DNA of 63,292 nucleotides from Catenovulum agarivorans DS-2 (GCF_000568405.1 NZ_ARZY01000028.1:1-63292); one strand, 5' to 3'. Shown: positions 1-10,052, counted from the stretch's first letter. Made by a program: numbers and translations. The notes: generated by a model from the letters alone, not told the origin.

Positions 1-41
1 CCAGCTTCGCTGGCCATTTTAGTTTTAGCTTTACAAAATAT

Positions 42-1169
42 TTAGCCATGTAGGTGCCCTGCAATGCAACTTTGCATCACATTTAAGTGCTTATCCAATA
101 CAACCCAATCAGCTCTTTTACCAACGGTTAACGAGCCATAATTTTCTGCAATACCCAACCAATTTGCTGGCGTTAAACTCGCCATATTTAAGCTGTCGGC
201 AAGCAACAAATCCAAGTGATTAACGCAATTTTGCACTGCTTGTTGCATCGATAAATGTGAACCGGCCAATTGGCCTGTGGCAATTTGTAACTTGTCGCCT
301 TTCAACTCAATTTCTTCACCAAATAATTCAAATTTTGTTTTTTCGCTACCAATTAAAGCCATGGCATCAGTGACCAATGCAAGTTTGTCTACGCCTTTAC
401 ATTTAAACGCTAATCTAGCTACCTCAGGATGCACGTGATGCAGGTCAACAATTATACCGCAATAACTTTGTTGCGCAGTTAATGCTGCGCCGACTATGCC
501 AGGCTCTCGGCTGCTAAGTGGTGACATCGCATTGTACAAATGAGTAAAACCACTCACCCCTGCAGAAATAGCATCGATAGCTTGTTGATACGAACCATTG
601 CTATGGCCAATGCTAACAATACAACCCAATTCGGTTAAACGTGAGATTTCATCTGGCGAGACGGTTTCTGGTGCAATCGTGACCTTTTTAATACCTAAAT
701 CTTGCCTCGCAAAAACTGCCCATTCAGCTTGACTAATGCCGCGCACCTGATCTTTTGGGTGTACACCTCTTTTGGCAACGGACAAATGTGGGCCTTCAAA
801 ATGCACCCCTAAAATACCTGGCATTTGTTGAGAAATTGCGGTTGCTATAGCATCGGCACCTTGCTGCATTACCTTTATATCATCGGTGATCAAGGTCGGT
901 AACATCGCAGTTGTACCAAACTTCGCATGGGCGGCAACCATGGTTTTTAGCGTCGCCAACGTGGGGGCATTATTGAACAAAACGCCACCACCACCGTTAA
1001 CTTGCACGTCGATATAACCTGGTGCCAACAAACCTGCTAGCTCAACGATTTCAGCTTCAGGTTGGTCAAAGCTGATTTTAGCAATCAACCCGTTTTCAAC
1101 TGTGACTATAGGTTGCTCAATAAATTTTTTGCCATCAAATAAACGGTCGGGCCGATAATGCTGTTTCAT
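42..1169 (-). CDS. nagA: N-acetylglucosamine-6-phosphate deacetylase
   Basis: Cytoplasmic amidohydrolase that removes acetate from GlcNAc-6-phosphate in amino-sugar catabolism and cell-wall recycling. The 375-residue length is normal for NagA. Visible motifs are the PGYIDVQVNG metal loop near residue 50, the HFEGPHLS segment with the metal-binding Glu near 125, the SIGHS and THLYNAM histidines, and the catalytic Asp in LVTDAM. It stands alone here, with no nagB, nagK or NagC-type regulator beside it, so it is probably a core gene unrelated to the polysaccharide cluster. A 13-base hairpin (CCAGCTTCGCTGG) lies just after its stop at the window edge and may be part of its terminator. Identification is confident from family motifs. 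Confidence 0.95.
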   Translation of the reverse strand: MKQHYRPDRLFDGKKFIEQPIVTVENGLIAKISFDQPEAEIVELAGLLAPGYIDVQVNGGGGVLFNNAPTLATLKTMVAAHAKFGTTAMLPTLITDDIKVMQQGADAIATAISQQMPGILGVHFEGPHLSVAKRGVHPKDQVRGISQAEWAVFARQDLGIKKVTIAPETVSPDEISRLTELGCIVSIGHSNGSYQQAIDAISAGVSGFTHLYNAMSPLSSREPGIVGAALTAQQSYCGIIVDLHHVHPEVARLAFKCKGVDKLALVTDAMALIGSEKTKFELFGEEIELKGDKLQIATGQLAGSHLSMQQAVQNCVNHLDLLLADSLNMASLTPANWLGIAENYGSLTVGKRADWVVLDKHLNVMQSCIAGHLHG

Positions 1170-1317
1170 TTAATTGTGTCCGAGTATGTTATTTACAAGA
1201 TTGTATCCAAGCATGGCTAGTAGACAAAGAACAATTATTTTTCCTAAGCAATATTGACCTTTGCTGGTAGCTTAGCCAAGATCTGCCTTTACCACTAGAA
1301 AGAGTTAAGCCAAAACC

Positions 1318-1803
1318 ATGCCTATTACCGCAATTTACCCTGGCACATTCGACCCAATTACCAATGGCCATTTAGATTTAATTGAACGTGCGAGTCGCAT
1401 GTTCGACCAAATTATTATCGGTGTGGCGAATAGCCCAAGTAAACAACCTCTATTTGATTTAAACGAACGAGTGTCGCTAACTAAACATGTAACTAACCAC
1501 TTGAATAATGTAGAAGTAATTGGCTTTAGTGGATTGTTGGTTGATCTTGCTAAAGCGCAAAATGCCAGTGTATTGGTTCGTGGCGTGCGCACAGTTGGTG
1601 ACTTTGAATATGAATTTCAGCTCGCTAATGTCAATAGAAGCCTACATCCGGCACTCGAAACAATTTTTCTAGCTCCTAGCGAAAAAAATAGTTATATATC
1701 TTCAACTATTGTTAAAGAAGTTGCCCGTCACGGCGGTAGTGTAGCGCATTTTGTTGACGACTGGGTTGGCGAACAATTGCAGGACAAACTGAATCAGAGT
1801 TAA
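1318..1803 (+). CDS. coaD: Phosphopantetheine adenylyltransferase
   Basis: Catalyses the fourth step of coenzyme A synthesis, joining 4'-phosphopantetheine and ATP to dephospho-CoA. The 161-residue length is typical. The nucleotidyltransferase signature is clear: [12 protein letters not shown] with the T/HxGH motif at residues 16-19, the [13 protein letters not shown] segment, and the ISST motif near residue 128. It is divergent from nagA. Its last 92 bases overlap, tail to tail, the gene on the opposite strand. Core housekeeping gene. Confidence 0.97.
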   Translation: MPITAIYPGTFDPITNGHLDLIERASRMFDQIIIGVANSPSKQPLFDLNERVSLTKHVTNHLNNVEVIGFSGLLVDLAKAQNASVLVRGVRTVGDFEYEFQLANVNRSLHPALETIFLAPSEKNSYISSTIVKEVARHGGSVAHFVDDWVGEQLQDKLNQS

Positions 1804-2524
1804 CTCTGCGTTCATATTTTTCTGGGTAGAGATACACCCCAATTTGGCTAGCAAATTGTGATTTGCGCAGCGGCCTTGTTTGCCGGCTGGTAAAAGTATC
1901 CACTCGATACAAATATTTTTTAGAGATTTTACCATTACCAAAAGACACCGATGCCATGTGCGGCGTTTGGCTTAAATCAAAACCAGCTCTTTTTAGTGCT
2001 CTGGCCATAACTTGCTCGATAAACAAATAAGCCTTTCCATTTGCATGCTCATCTACAACATGGCTTGCAGCTAAAAACAGTGCATTGAATAACAAACCTG
2101 GAATTTTGTAGCCATCAACCTCGTGCCTAAACTCGGGGTTTACCACCACTCTAGAAACTTCCATTTCATGCGGCCCGACTTTTACATGCGGTAAATAGGT
2201 AGACAATGGCAATCTGCGTTGGTTGCTCGGCACTGCACGCATGCAACCCACTATTTTACCACTGTGTTTATGCTCAATTACACAATGAAGCGCACTCGCA
2301 TCAAACTCATCCATTTCGGATTGCTTTTTCGCCAGATTTGGAAAATAGCCCATTTCTTCGCAATAAACTTGGTATCTAAGTTTGAACATTGCGAACATAT
2401 CGTCGGCTGTTGCGAAACGAATTTTAAAATAGCGAAAGAAAATCTCGCCTGGTGCGATATGCGGAGCGTTAATTATTTCAGTATGATCTGATTTCAACAT
2501 GCAGCTAATTCCATCAATTGCCAT
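1712..2524 (-). CDS. PEP-CTERM/exosortase system-associated acyltransferase
   Basis: A 270-residue member of the acyltransferase family related to acyl-homoserine-lactone synthases that travels with PEP-CTERM/exosortase systems. The N-terminal core has [13 protein letters not shown], then [14 protein letters not shown], close to the conserved Arg-Tyr-Gln-Val-Tyr segment of autoinducer-synthase-like enzymes, and later MEVSRVVV, also conserved. The substrate is unknown. No exosortase is in this window, but three genes here fit the system (PEP-CTERM proteins at 23.9 and 41.4 kb and this one). The last ~30 residues are read from DNA antisense to the 3' end of coaD. An alternative start at Met9 is possible. 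Confidence 0.82.
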   Translation of the reverse strand: MAIDGISCMLKSDHTEIINAPHIAPGEIFFRYFKIRFATADDMFAMFKLRYQVYCEEMGYFPNLAKKQSEMDEFDASALHCVIEHKHSGKIVGCMRAVPSNQRRLPLSTYLPHVKVGPHEMEVSRVVVNPEFRHEVDGYKIPGLLFNALFLAASHVVDEHANGKAYLFIEQVMARALKRAGFDLSQTPHMASVSFGNGKISKKYLYRVDTFTSRQTRPLRKSQFASQIGVYLYPEKYERRVNSDSVCPAIVRQPSRQQNALHYRRDGQLL

Positions 2525-2611
2525 TTAATCCATTAAATTTGTTATTTTTTACAATTATCGCCATTAAGCTTAACTAAATTCAAACATACCTATGTTGTAC
2601 CGCTATCAAGA

Positions 2612-3943
2612 CTACAAGTCAAATACCAATATCTTCGACTTACGCTGATAGTTGTAAATTTCGAGTTTTTTACTTGGTAAATCATCCACAGTGCCAATAC
2701 GAAAACCAAGTTCCATAAACCAGTGAATACTACGAGTTGTTAAAGCAAATATCTGCTTATAGCTACGCTGGCGTGCTTTTAAAATAATATGCCGGAGCAT
2801 GGTTTGTCCACGGTCGGCATCTCGATATTCTGGATGCACCGCCAAACACGCAAATTCTCCCACCTTATCATCTTCAAATGGATATAAAGCCGCACATCCT
2901 ATCACTAATCCATCACGCTCGATGAGTATAAAGTGTTCGACTTCCATTTCCAATTGTTCGCGTGAACGACGAACTAACAACCCTTGCTCTTCTAACGGTC
3001 TAATTAAATCTAAAATACCGCCAATATCGCCAATTGTCGCACTACGCAATCGCTCTGCAGGCTCAGTTACAATTTGAGTACCAATACCATCGCGCGAAAA
3101 TAGCTCTTGCAACAACGAACCATTTATTTGATAGCTCACCAAGTGACATCGCGGGACGCCTGCACGTGCAGCGGTAATTGCCGCATTCAAGAAAGCAATT
3201 TTACCCGAACAGGACTCATCATCCTCGCTAAGTTGCTGCATAATATTTTGCGCATCATTTGGCAACAGTTCGGCAATAATCTCACCATTTGCGTCTTCAA
3301 TACCATTGCTTTCAGTAAAGCCAATCATTTTGTCAGCTTTAAGTTTAATCGCCACTTGAGTAGCGATTTCTTCAGCGGTTAAGTTAAAACTTTCACCAGT
3401 TACAGAAGCCGCAATAGGCCCAAGCAACACAATACCGTTGCTATCTAACTGGCGTTTAATACCCTGCACATCAATCCGACGAACTTTTCCACTATGATGA
3501 TAATCCACTCCCTCATCTACACCCAAGGGCTGAGCAATTACAAAATTGCCACTTATCACGTTAATTTGTGCACCTTGCATAGGAGTGTTACTCAAACTCA
3601 TAGACAATCGAGCGGTGATGTCCAACATCAACTCACCCGCAACTTGTTTGATAATATGCAGTACCGAATCGTCGGTTATACGTACTCGCTTATGGTATTG
3701 GCTGGTTAAACCCGCTTGCTCAACCGCATGGTTATTTTGCGGTCGTGCACCATAAACTAATACCACTTTAATACCCAAACTATTGAGCAAAGCGATATCA
3801 TTGATAATGTCTTTAAAACCGGGATGACCAATTGCTTCACCACTTAACATAACCACAAAAACTTTGCCGCGGTGAGCATTTACATAAGGTGCTGATTGAC
3901 GAAAACCGTCAACCAGCTCGGTAGTACGTACGTGTTTTTCCAT
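2612..3943 (-). CDS. argA: Amino-acid N-acetyltransferase (N-acetylglutamate synthase)
   Basis: First enzyme of arginine synthesis, transferring acetyl from acetyl-CoA to glutamate. The 443-residue protein has the two-domain ArgA plan: an amino-acid-kinase-like domain (about 1-290, with [13 protein letters not shown] and VLVYGARPQ) that binds arginine for feedback control, and a C-terminal GNAT domain (about 295-443, with [10 protein letters not shown] and the RGQTML acetyl-CoA loop). It is not linked to other arg genes here. The 105 bases before its start hold no obvious ARG box that I can vouch for. Core gene. Confidence 0.95.
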   Translation of the reverse strand: MEKHVRTTELVDGFRQSAPYVNAHRGKVFVVMLSGEAIGHPGFKDIINDIALLNSLGIKVVLVYGARPQNNHAVEQAGLTSQYHKRVRITDDSVLHIIKQVAGELMLDITARLSMSLSNTPMQGAQINVISGNFVIAQPLGVDEGVDYHHSGKVRRIDVQGIKRQLDSNGIVLLGPIAASVTGESFNLTAEEIATQVAIKLKADKMIGFTESNGIEDANGEIIAELLPNDAQNIMQQLSEDDESCSGKIAFLNAAITAARAGVPRCHLVSYQINGSLLQELFSRDGIGTQIVTEPAERLRSATIGDIGGILDLIRPLEEQGLLVRRSREQLEMEVEHFILIERDGLVIGCAALYPFEDDKVGEFACLAVHPEYRDADRGQTMLRHIILKARQRSYKQIFALTTRSIHWFMELGFRIGTVDDLPSKKLEIYNYQRKSKILVFDL

Positions 3944-4048
3944 TTGTCTCTAGGTATTAAAAATCTTGTCTCTGTTATACCTAAAACAGACATAAAAATA
4001 TACACTATTCATTTCAAGTGCATAAATATCTCAAATAAGAGCTTAAAT

Positions 4049-4708
4049 TTACTCACTAAGCGTCTTCAAATCATTGATCACTTCACTTGGTTCTTTACGT
4101 TTAGTGTAATCAGCATCAACATAAGTAGCTAACACTTGGCGATTTTGGCCAATGATAAAGGTTGCCGCTAAGGGTAAGTCAAATTGCCCCTGACCATTGT
4201 GCTTTTCGATATCAATTCCAAGGTCACTGTAGATAGGTCGTAAAGACTCGGGCAAAGAAAACACAATACCAAGTTCTTTGGCATAACTGGCATTTTGGTC
4301 AGTTAAAACTTCAAATTCTAGTTGATTTTTTTCTGCCGTATCCAATGAATTATCTGGTAGCTCTGGCGTAATGGCCACTAAACCAGCACCAGCTTCGTTA
4401 ATTGCAGATAGGCTTTGCTGATATGCGCGCAACTCCAAATTGCAATACGGACACCAACCACCACGATAAAAAGTAACCACTAATTTATTATGTTGCTGTA
4501 ATAACTCATCTAGCGTTCTCGCCTGACCATTTTGATTTTTCAGCTCAAAATTAGCGACTTGGCTACCTACTTTGGGTACTTGTTCGGTAATACCTGTATC
4601 TATAAGTTTTTCTGTTTCTTCCAACATAATGGCAAATTTTTCTGCTGGAATCTTTTGTTTGAGGTTATTTTGTAAATCAATTAATTGCGTTGCTAATGTC
4701 ATATTCAC
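4049..4708 (-). CDS. Peroxiredoxin-like (AhpC/TSA family) protein
   Basis: A 219-residue thioredoxin-fold protein with no signal peptide, so cytoplasmic. The active site is GGWCPYCNLELRAY near residue 90, where the first Cys matches the peroxidatic position and a second Cys follows in a CxxC arrangement. It probably reduces peroxides or acts as a thiol-dependent redox protein. It is divergent from a TetR regulator with a palindrome array between them, which suggests direct control by that repressor and induction by a reactive compound. The exact peroxiredoxin subclass cannot be fixed by eye. Confidence 0.85.
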   Translation of the reverse strand: MNMTLATQLIDLQNNLKQKIPAEKFAIMLEETEKLIDTGITEQVPKVGSQVANFELKNQNGQARTLDELLQQHNKLVVTFYRGGWCPYCNLELRAYQQSLSAINEAGAGLVAITPELPDNSLDTAEKNQLEFEVLTDQNASYAKELGIVFSLPESLRPIYSDLGIDIEKHNGQGQFDLPLAATFIIGQNRQVLATYVDADYTKRKEPSEVINDLKTLSE

Positions 4709-4717
4709 TCTCTTTTA

Positions 4718-4789
4718 TTTTGAACGATCACTCAAACAGACTAGATCAACTTGAATGAACATTCAAATTATTTTTGAATAATCATTCAA
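4718..4789. promoter_or_regulatory. Candidate TetR operator array
   Basis: Three related inverted repeats lie in the divergent intergenic space: TTGAATGAACATTCAA at 4751-4766, TTGAATAATCATTCAA at 4774-4789, and a degenerate copy TTTGAACGATCACTCAAA at 4718-4736. The arms TTGAATG/CATTCAA are near perfect. The arrangement between a TetR gene and its divergent target is the classic setting for autorepression plus repression of the neighbour. The sites are seen in the sequence; their binding by this TetR is inferred. Confidence 0.7.
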
Positions 4790-4866
4790 AAAGTAGACTT
4801 TTAAGCAATTTGGCGATAATGTGTAGTTGAAATACTCCACCGAAGATAAAGGCTTGTTAATATCTA

Positions 4867-5436
4867 ATGGCAAAAGCGCAATTTGACAAAGAGCAAGTGG
4901 TAGATAAGACTTTGAAGTTATTTTGGAAACAAGGTTTTTACGCTACATCGATGCAAAATGTGGTCACCGAAACCTCATTAAAACCTGGCAGCATCTATTT
5001 AGCATTTGGCAGTAAAGAAGCCCTATTCAAAGCAGCCCTTGAACACTATGCCCAAACTAATCTCGCCCAGATCAGACAAACGATAGACAGCGCACAGTCT
5101 GTTGGAGAAGGCATATGTAACCTGTTGGAAAACATGATTGAACAAGCTGAGCAAACGCATTATTGCAGTTGTTTTTTAATTAAAACCCAATTGGAGTTCG
5201 CATCGGCCAAGGGTGATTTATACCAGTTTGCATCCAATAAACTACAACAAGTTGAAGCACTATTTAATAGCTACTTGCGTTATGAGTATGACGAACACCA
5301 AGCTGCTGAAAAAGCCACCAGTTTAATGTTGCATATTTTCGGTTTAAGAGTATATGGCTATCAGACCCAGCAGCTCGACAAAGTTAAAGCAGGCTTGCGT
5401 CAAGGTTTGCCTTGGCTGCCTTGGGACAACCAATAA
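4867..5436 (+). CDS. TetR/AcrR family transcriptional regulator
   Basis: A 189-residue one-component regulator. Residues about 8-55 form the TetR helix-turn-helix (WKQGFYATSMQNVV, then KPGSIYLAFGSKEALF, the usual recognition-helix region). The remaining helical domain carries a CSCFL stretch with two cysteines near residue 100, which could serve as a redox or electrophile sensor, as in NemR-like repressors; that is inference. It is divergent from a peroxiredoxin-like gene, with palindromes between them. Confidence 0.9.
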   Translation: MAKAQFDKEQVVDKTLKLFWKQGFYATSMQNVVTETSLKPGSIYLAFGSKEALFKAALEHYAQTNLAQIRQTIDSAQSVGEGICNLLENMIEQAEQTHYCSCFLIKTQLEFASAKGDLYQFASNKLQQVEALFNSYLRYEYDEHQAAEKATSLMLHIFGLRVYGYQTQQLDKVKAGLRQGLPWLPWDNQ

Positions 5437-5437
5437 C

Positions 5438-5469
5438 AGCTCAACTTATGTGTTCCCATAAGTTGAGCT
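5438..5469. terminator. Bidirectional terminator hairpin
   Basis: A 13-bp perfect stem, AGCTCAACTTATG pairing with CATAAGTTGAGCT around a short loop, lies between the convergent TetR gene and the lyase-like lipoprotein gene. It begins right after the TetR stop. The U-tract is weak on both sides. Confidence 0.6.
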
Positions 5470-5474
5470 CGTAG

Positions 5475-6830
5475 CTAGTAGTAACAACGGTATTTAGACT
5501 TGGCACCTGTCGGGTCCATTTGCTTTAAATCCGCTAGGGTTAAATTAGTCGGTGTCGGCATTACCAGTAGACACTGAGCTAATTCGGCTCTATCTTCATT
5601 TGCAACTAAGCTAAATAAATCCTCAATGGCTTGGCGGTATTTTTCATCACCAAACTTAATATAAGCGTACTGTAAAAAGTAAAATAAACGCCCACGTCGC
5701 ATTTTTTTGTCAGCAACATTTTGCCAATAGCCCTGTTTTTTAATAGCAGGCAATATGAAATCGACCATCTTTTTGATGCTCGCGCCATTTTCAGCGGTAA
5801 ATTGCCACATATCCAAACCTAACTGATCAGCCACACGCGCCGCAAAAAAGTATCCTTCTAAATTAAATACTGAATAATGCAAAGGTCGGGTTCGTGCAAG
5901 CTCATCAGGTTGAGCACCATTTGGTTCAACTTGCTCGGCAAGCCTATGTTTAAATACTCGCTCAACATATTGTTTTGCAGTCGACTTTTGCCCGGTATAT
6001 AACGCGTAGGCTGCTATTTGCGCCTCACAATAGGTGCCATGATTATTGTGTGCGTCACACGCTTGTTTGCCCAACTCACTCGTTTGCAACCAATTGGTAT
6101 ATTGCGACAACCAATTTTTAAACTGTTGCTGTTTAATTTTATTGAAGTGCTTAGAGTTTGAAATTAACCCAACATCATCAATTAAGCGAATAAACCAACG
6201 CGTTTCAATAACCCCGTATGGACGACCATCTTCAGCTCCTGGTACGGCTTGACCAAAATCTAACGAAGGGTTCATTCGCGTATTGGGGGATAGAAACCAA
6301 GTATTAATAAAAGACGCGGCTTTTTCTGCATATTTTTCATCTTTGGTATAATAATACGCCATTGACAAGCTACTAATATACATAAGCATATCATTCATCG
6401 CTGGCTTATCTGATCCTGTGGTTTTACTTGCAGGGTTTACTTTGCCGTCACGCTTAATCCAAGGTAAACCATCAGGTTTAGATGGATCAGGCCACCAATA
6501 AGGCCCAACACTTATATAGTCTTGTTTATCGCCGCTAGGCGCGACCAAGGTTTTATCTAACACTGATACGTTTGGTTTAGTCAGAGCGTCATCCGCGGCG
6601 TCAACCACACTAGATACAACACGTTTAATTAGCGGATCACCAGCTTGATAACTCGTATAGCTTTGTTGCAACCAATCTGGGTTTATTGCAACAAACCTAT
6701 GTGGGGTATCGAAGCTTCCATCTTTCTGACTAACTGAATTTTCAGATATTTGCTGGCTAGTTGAGCAAGCGAGAATCCCTGCTGTCATCGCCCCAACCAT
6801 CATTGTTTTAGCAAAATTTTTTAAAACCAT
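5475..6830 (-). CDS. Alginate-lyase-fold lipoprotein (PL38-like)
   Basis: About 451 residues, with an N-terminal signal and lipobox ending LACS, so a periplasm- or outer-membrane-tethered lipoprotein. The body matches the Alginate_lyase (alpha/alpha toroid) fold: VGPYWWPDPSKPDG near residue 100, ETRWFIRLIDDVGLI in the middle, the conserved DAHNNHGTYCEAQ segment that supplies Asn/His/Tyr active-site residues, and RTRPLHYSVFN. This layout fits PL38, which has members cutting glucuronan or alginate (family knowledge from memory). Near ulvan lyases a glucuronan-type substrate is attractive, but that is inference. I chose the ATG at 6830 over an upstream GTG because it starts the signal peptide directly. 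Confidence 0.72.
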   Translation of the reverse strand: MVLKNFAKTMMVGAMTAGILACSTSQQISENSVSQKDGSFDTPHRFVAINPDWLQQSYTSYQAGDPLIKRVVSSVVDAADDALTKPNVSVLDKTLVAPSGDKQDYISVGPYWWPDPSKPDGLPWIKRDGKVNPASKTTGSDKPAMNDMLMYISSLSMAYYYTKDEKYAEKAASFINTWFLSPNTRMNPSLDFGQAVPGAEDGRPYGVIETRWFIRLIDDVGLISNSKHFNKIKQQQFKNWLSQYTNWLQTSELGKQACDAHNNHGTYCEAQIAAYALYTGQKSTAKQYVERVFKHRLAEQVEPNGAQPDELARTRPLHYSVFNLEGYFFAARVADQLGLDMWQFTAENGASIKKMVDFILPAIKKQGYWQNVADKKMRRGRLFYFLQYAYIKFGDEKYRQAIEDLFSLVANEDRAELAQCLLVMPTPTNLTLADLKQMDPTGAKSKYRCYY

Positions 6831-6882
6831 ACACACCACGCTGTTATTTTATTTATTGGATTAAGGTTAGTTTAAATACGCA

Positions 6883-6915
6883 AAAATCCCAACAAGAAAA
6901 TCTTGTTGGGATTTT
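6883..6915 (-). terminator. Strong hairpin terminator after the TonB receptor
   Basis: A 15-bp perfect stem at 6883-6897 and 6901-6915 with an AAA loop, AAAATCCCAACAAGA against its complement. It sits 24 bases after the receptor's stop on the minus strand, and A/T-rich flanks supply the U-tract. It separates the receptor from the downstream lyase-like gene, so the two are probably not one transcript. Confidence 0.8.
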
Positions 6916-6938
6916 GTCTGTTTACCAATTAGGTGAAC

Positions 6939-9900
6939 TTAGAAGTTGTAGTTCATGCTAACTTGGAACACACGGCCCGTATAATCAACACGATTAACCG
7001 CGCGGTGATCGAAGCCCCATGATTCAACTCGCTTTTCATCGGTTAAATTGTAGCCACGTAAGAATACTTTTAAACCTTTCGCTAACTGATATGACGTAGA
7101 GAAATCTAAACGGCCAGATGCTTTTTGGTTACGAGGCAATAAACCTAAGAAAGTATTTGTTGCTTTAAGTAACGAATCATCTTTCCAGTTATATGCTAAA
7201 CGGAATGAGAAGCCATCATTTTCATAATAACCAATCACGTTGAATGACTCTGGTGCTACTTTATATAACTTAGCATTAGGATCATTCGGATCTAAATCAT
7301 CACTTGTTTCTTGGTCGATGTAGGTATAGTTGAATACACCACCTAAACCATTCCAAGGGTAAGGTAAGAAGTCTAATTTCTGCTGCACAGCTAATTCAAC
7401 ACCATTTAACGTGATGCTGCCTGGTCCATTTATAGTCTGTGTAATATTGACAGTACGCTCTACAGATTCGCCTTCTTCATTAATAAATGGATCTACTTGG
7501 ATACAAACGTCGTTGTCGTCACGTGTTACATCACTGCCTAACTCTGCGATTATCGTAGGGTCATTGCCTGGGCACTGGTTTTTCAATTTCTGGAAGAAAC
7601 CTGCCACTTCTTTTTGGAACACGCCAACTGAAATTGCACTACCATCTCGGTTATACCACTCTAGCGACAAATCATAATTTTTAGCTTCATATGGATCTAT
7701 GCCAGAGCCGGGTAGCGTTATATTCGCTGTCGCCGACTCGTCTGATTCATTTGCTTTGAACTCAACTGTTGGTGTTAAAATACGTAAATTTGGTCTTACA
7801 AAACCTTCATAATACGCAGCTCTTAACACTACATCGTCGGTCAGGTCAAAGTTTAAATTCATTGATGGTAAAACGTAATCGTAGTCATTAGTAACTTGAG
7901 TTGGTATTAACACATCACCGTCTGTTGTGTCACGCTTTCTACCGTCAATAGTTATATCAGTTTGCACATAACGTGCACCAATGTTACCTGTGTATGAAAC
8001 ACTACCTAGTTCGCCTGAAAAATCGGTCATTGCATATAATGCCGTCACATCTTCAACGGCGTCAAAATTAGTCGCCCAACGTAAAGGTTGGCCTTTGTTC
8101 CAACGTTCGTTAAACCCACTTGGCACAACTTCATCAACTGTGTCGTAGCGTGTAATGCCATTTAACAAGTCTGCTCTAAATTGCTGGTTATCAACAGTTC
8201 TCCAACCCGTATCAGCACCAAAAGCACCCGGATATTCACCGTTAAAAAATTCTGATTGACCGTCAGAAACTAATGGCTGATCTGTAACATCAGTCTGGTC
8301 AATGTTGGTTAAATTCGCACCTACGATACCAATCTGTTTGTCGTCGTTGAGAAGCTCTTCTCTGCTTAATCGACCACCAAATTTAAATTGCTCAAAAACA
8401 ATTACATCACCTAAGCCGAAATCAGTAAAACGAGCAGCATTAAATTCTGCACTTGATTGTTTACGCACAGGGTTATCGACACGACCTGACAAATACACAC
8501 CCAAATTGCGCATATCGTTGGCCGGGTCTCGAATTTGCAAACTGCTATGGTCTGGATTATCTGTGACGACCCAAGGCAAATTAAAATCAATGTCTTGATA
8601 ACCATTAGCAACGACTGAAGCGTTGTTTATATCGCCGTATGCTGCGTCGATGGTTACATCAATGCCTGTTGGAATAAATTCTGATCCACCTTTTGCCGGG
8701 CTATGGTGTCCAGACATTCTGAATTCCAAGCCAATATTCATAAATCTATTTTCAGCTTCGGAATGAGTTACAACACCATCTAACTTCCAATCATCACCAA
8801 AATAATCAGCGTATAAAAATACACCTTTAGAGGTTTCTAAAAAGGTTGTTTCACGGTTGGTAAAAGTATACTGAGCATCACTGATGTGCGTTTTAGTTAC
8901 ACCATAGACAGGATTGCCATCTTCATTGATATCATAAAGGAAAGGCGCTGTGTCCATGTCAGGGTTAATTCTGTGGAACATGTCAGAATTTTTAGCATTA
9001 CGCACATTCATGCCTGATTGGAAAGATGAATCTTGCTTAGTACCACGATCCAAATTACGTTTGGTATACAATAAATGAGCACCCAACTTTAGTTTGTCAG
9101 TTGGCTTATATTCAATATTACCAGTAAAAGATACACGGTCACCTTCACTATATTCAGTAACGTTACGAGCTAATGCGACACCACGAAGCTCGGCATCAGC
9201 CGGTATATCCCATTTTTCACGATATTGCTCGATGATTGCCATATCTGAGTTTGGACCACGATCACCACCTCTTGCATGCTCAACACCAAGTGACTCGTAG
9301 TTCGTAAAGTTTGCGGTATCACGACGGAAAGTTTGACCAGAAGCTGAAGCTTTAAAAGCAACCGCTAGCTTATCTTCAATTAAATGTTTAACACCAGATA
9401 ATTTAATTGTTGGGTCCCAGTTTTGGGTTAATTCTTCGTAGCTACCACCAACACTCACGGTGAATTTACCGTCTTGTTTAGCTAATGCCCGTTGAAGTTG
9501 TTTATCAACAATACCAGAAATGCCACCGGCTTGTTTATCAGCAGTTGGTGTTTTAATTACTGTTACACCATCAAACACACCTGCTTCGAACGCTGAAAAT
9601 GGATTGGAGTTGCCTTGAGGATTAAAACTACGACTAGGGGTAGCAAAACCTTGACCAAATGCAGTAATCTTTACAAAACCACCACCTAAACCACGTAAAC
9701 TGATTTCTGATTGACGGCCTTCACCAGAACGCTCTAACTGAATACCAGGAATTGCTTGTAGTGCTTCACCTAAATCTAACGCCGGTAATGCATCGATGTC
9801 ATTTGCAGAAATTGCATCAACAATTGATACAGCGTCTCGCTTTGTGTTTAACGCGTTTTCCAATGCACTACGTACACCTGTAACTTCAATAATTTCTGTT

Positions 9901-10052
9901 TCTTCTTGTGCTTGGGCTTTTTCTTTAGCCGTTAATCGCTCGTCTTCAGCAGCAAACGCAGTATTACTGGCAGAAAACATTAAGCCTGCGGTACCAAGTG
10001 CTAATGCAATTTGGCTAAGACGAATTGGAACTTTTTTTGTTGAATGTGTCAT
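6939..10052 (-). CDS. TonB-dependent receptor, carbohydrate type
   Basis: A 1037-residue outer-membrane receptor for energy-dependent uptake, presumably of polysaccharide fragments. It has a cleavable signal peptide (about 1-34, ending AFA-AED), a plug domain (about 55-180, with IEVTGVRSAL as the TonB-box-like start and LEALQAIPG-type plug motifs), a long beta-barrel, and the C-terminal aromatic ending YNF. The opening VTGVRSALENALNTKR is typical of the large TonB receptors of carbohydrate-degrading Alteromonadales. No SusD-like partner is present, as expected for this group. Upstream are TTCAATCAC direct repeats resembling sequences before the PL24 genes. Substrate by context: ulvan oligosaccharides. 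Confidence 0.92.
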   Translation of the reverse strand: MTHSTKKVPIRLSQIALALGTAGLMFSASNTAFAAEDERLTAKEKAQAQEETEIIEVTGVRSALENALNTKRDAVSIVDAISANDIDALPALDLGEALQAIPGIQLERSGEGRQSEISLRGLGGGFVKITAFGQGFATPSRSFNPQGNSNPFSAFEAGVFDGVTVIKTPTADKQAGGISGIVDKQLQRALAKQDGKFTVSVGGSYEELTQNWDPTIKLSGVKHLIEDKLAVAFKASASGQTFRRDTANFTNYESLGVEHARGGDRGPNSDMAIIEQYREKWDIPADAELRGVALARNVTEYSEGDRVSFTGNIEYKPTDKLKLGAHLLYTKRNLDRGTKQDSSFQSGMNVRNAKNSDMFHRINPDMDTAPFLYDINEDGNPVYGVTKTHISDAQYTFTNRETTFLETSKGVFLYADYFGDDWKLDGVVTHSEAENRFMNIGLEFRMSGHHSPAKGGSEFIPTGIDVTIDAAYGDINNASVVANGYQDIDFNLPWVVTDNPDHSSLQIRDPANDMRNLGVYLSGRVDNPVRKQSSAEFNAARFTDFGLGDVIVFEQFKFGGRLSREELLNDDKQIGIVGANLTNIDQTDVTDQPLVSDGQSEFFNGEYPGAFGADTGWRTVDNQQFRADLLNGITRYDTVDEVVPSGFNERWNKGQPLRWATNFDAVEDVTALYAMTDFSGELGSVSYTGNIGARYVQTDITIDGRKRDTTDGDVLIPTQVTNDYDYVLPSMNLNFDLTDDVVLRAAYYEGFVRPNLRILTPTVEFKANESDESATANITLPGSGIDPYEAKNYDLSLEWYNRDGSAISVGVFQKEVAGFFQKLKNQCPGNDPTIIAELGSDVTRDDNDVCIQVDPFINEEGESVERTVNITQTINGPGSITLNGVELAVQQKLDFLPYPWNGLGGVFNYTYIDQETSDDLDPNDPNAKLYKVAPESFNVIGYYENDGFSFRLAYNWKDDSLLKATNTFLGLLPRNQKASGRLDFSTSYQLAKGLKVFLRGYNLTDEKRVESWGFDHRAVNRVDYTGRVFQVSMNYNF

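Noticed and set aside
42-3943. nagA, coaD and argA as part of the polysaccharide cluster
   Set aside because: They are ordinary core genes with no regulatory or positional link to the lyases; only the acyltransferase among them may be connected through PEP-CTERM sorting.
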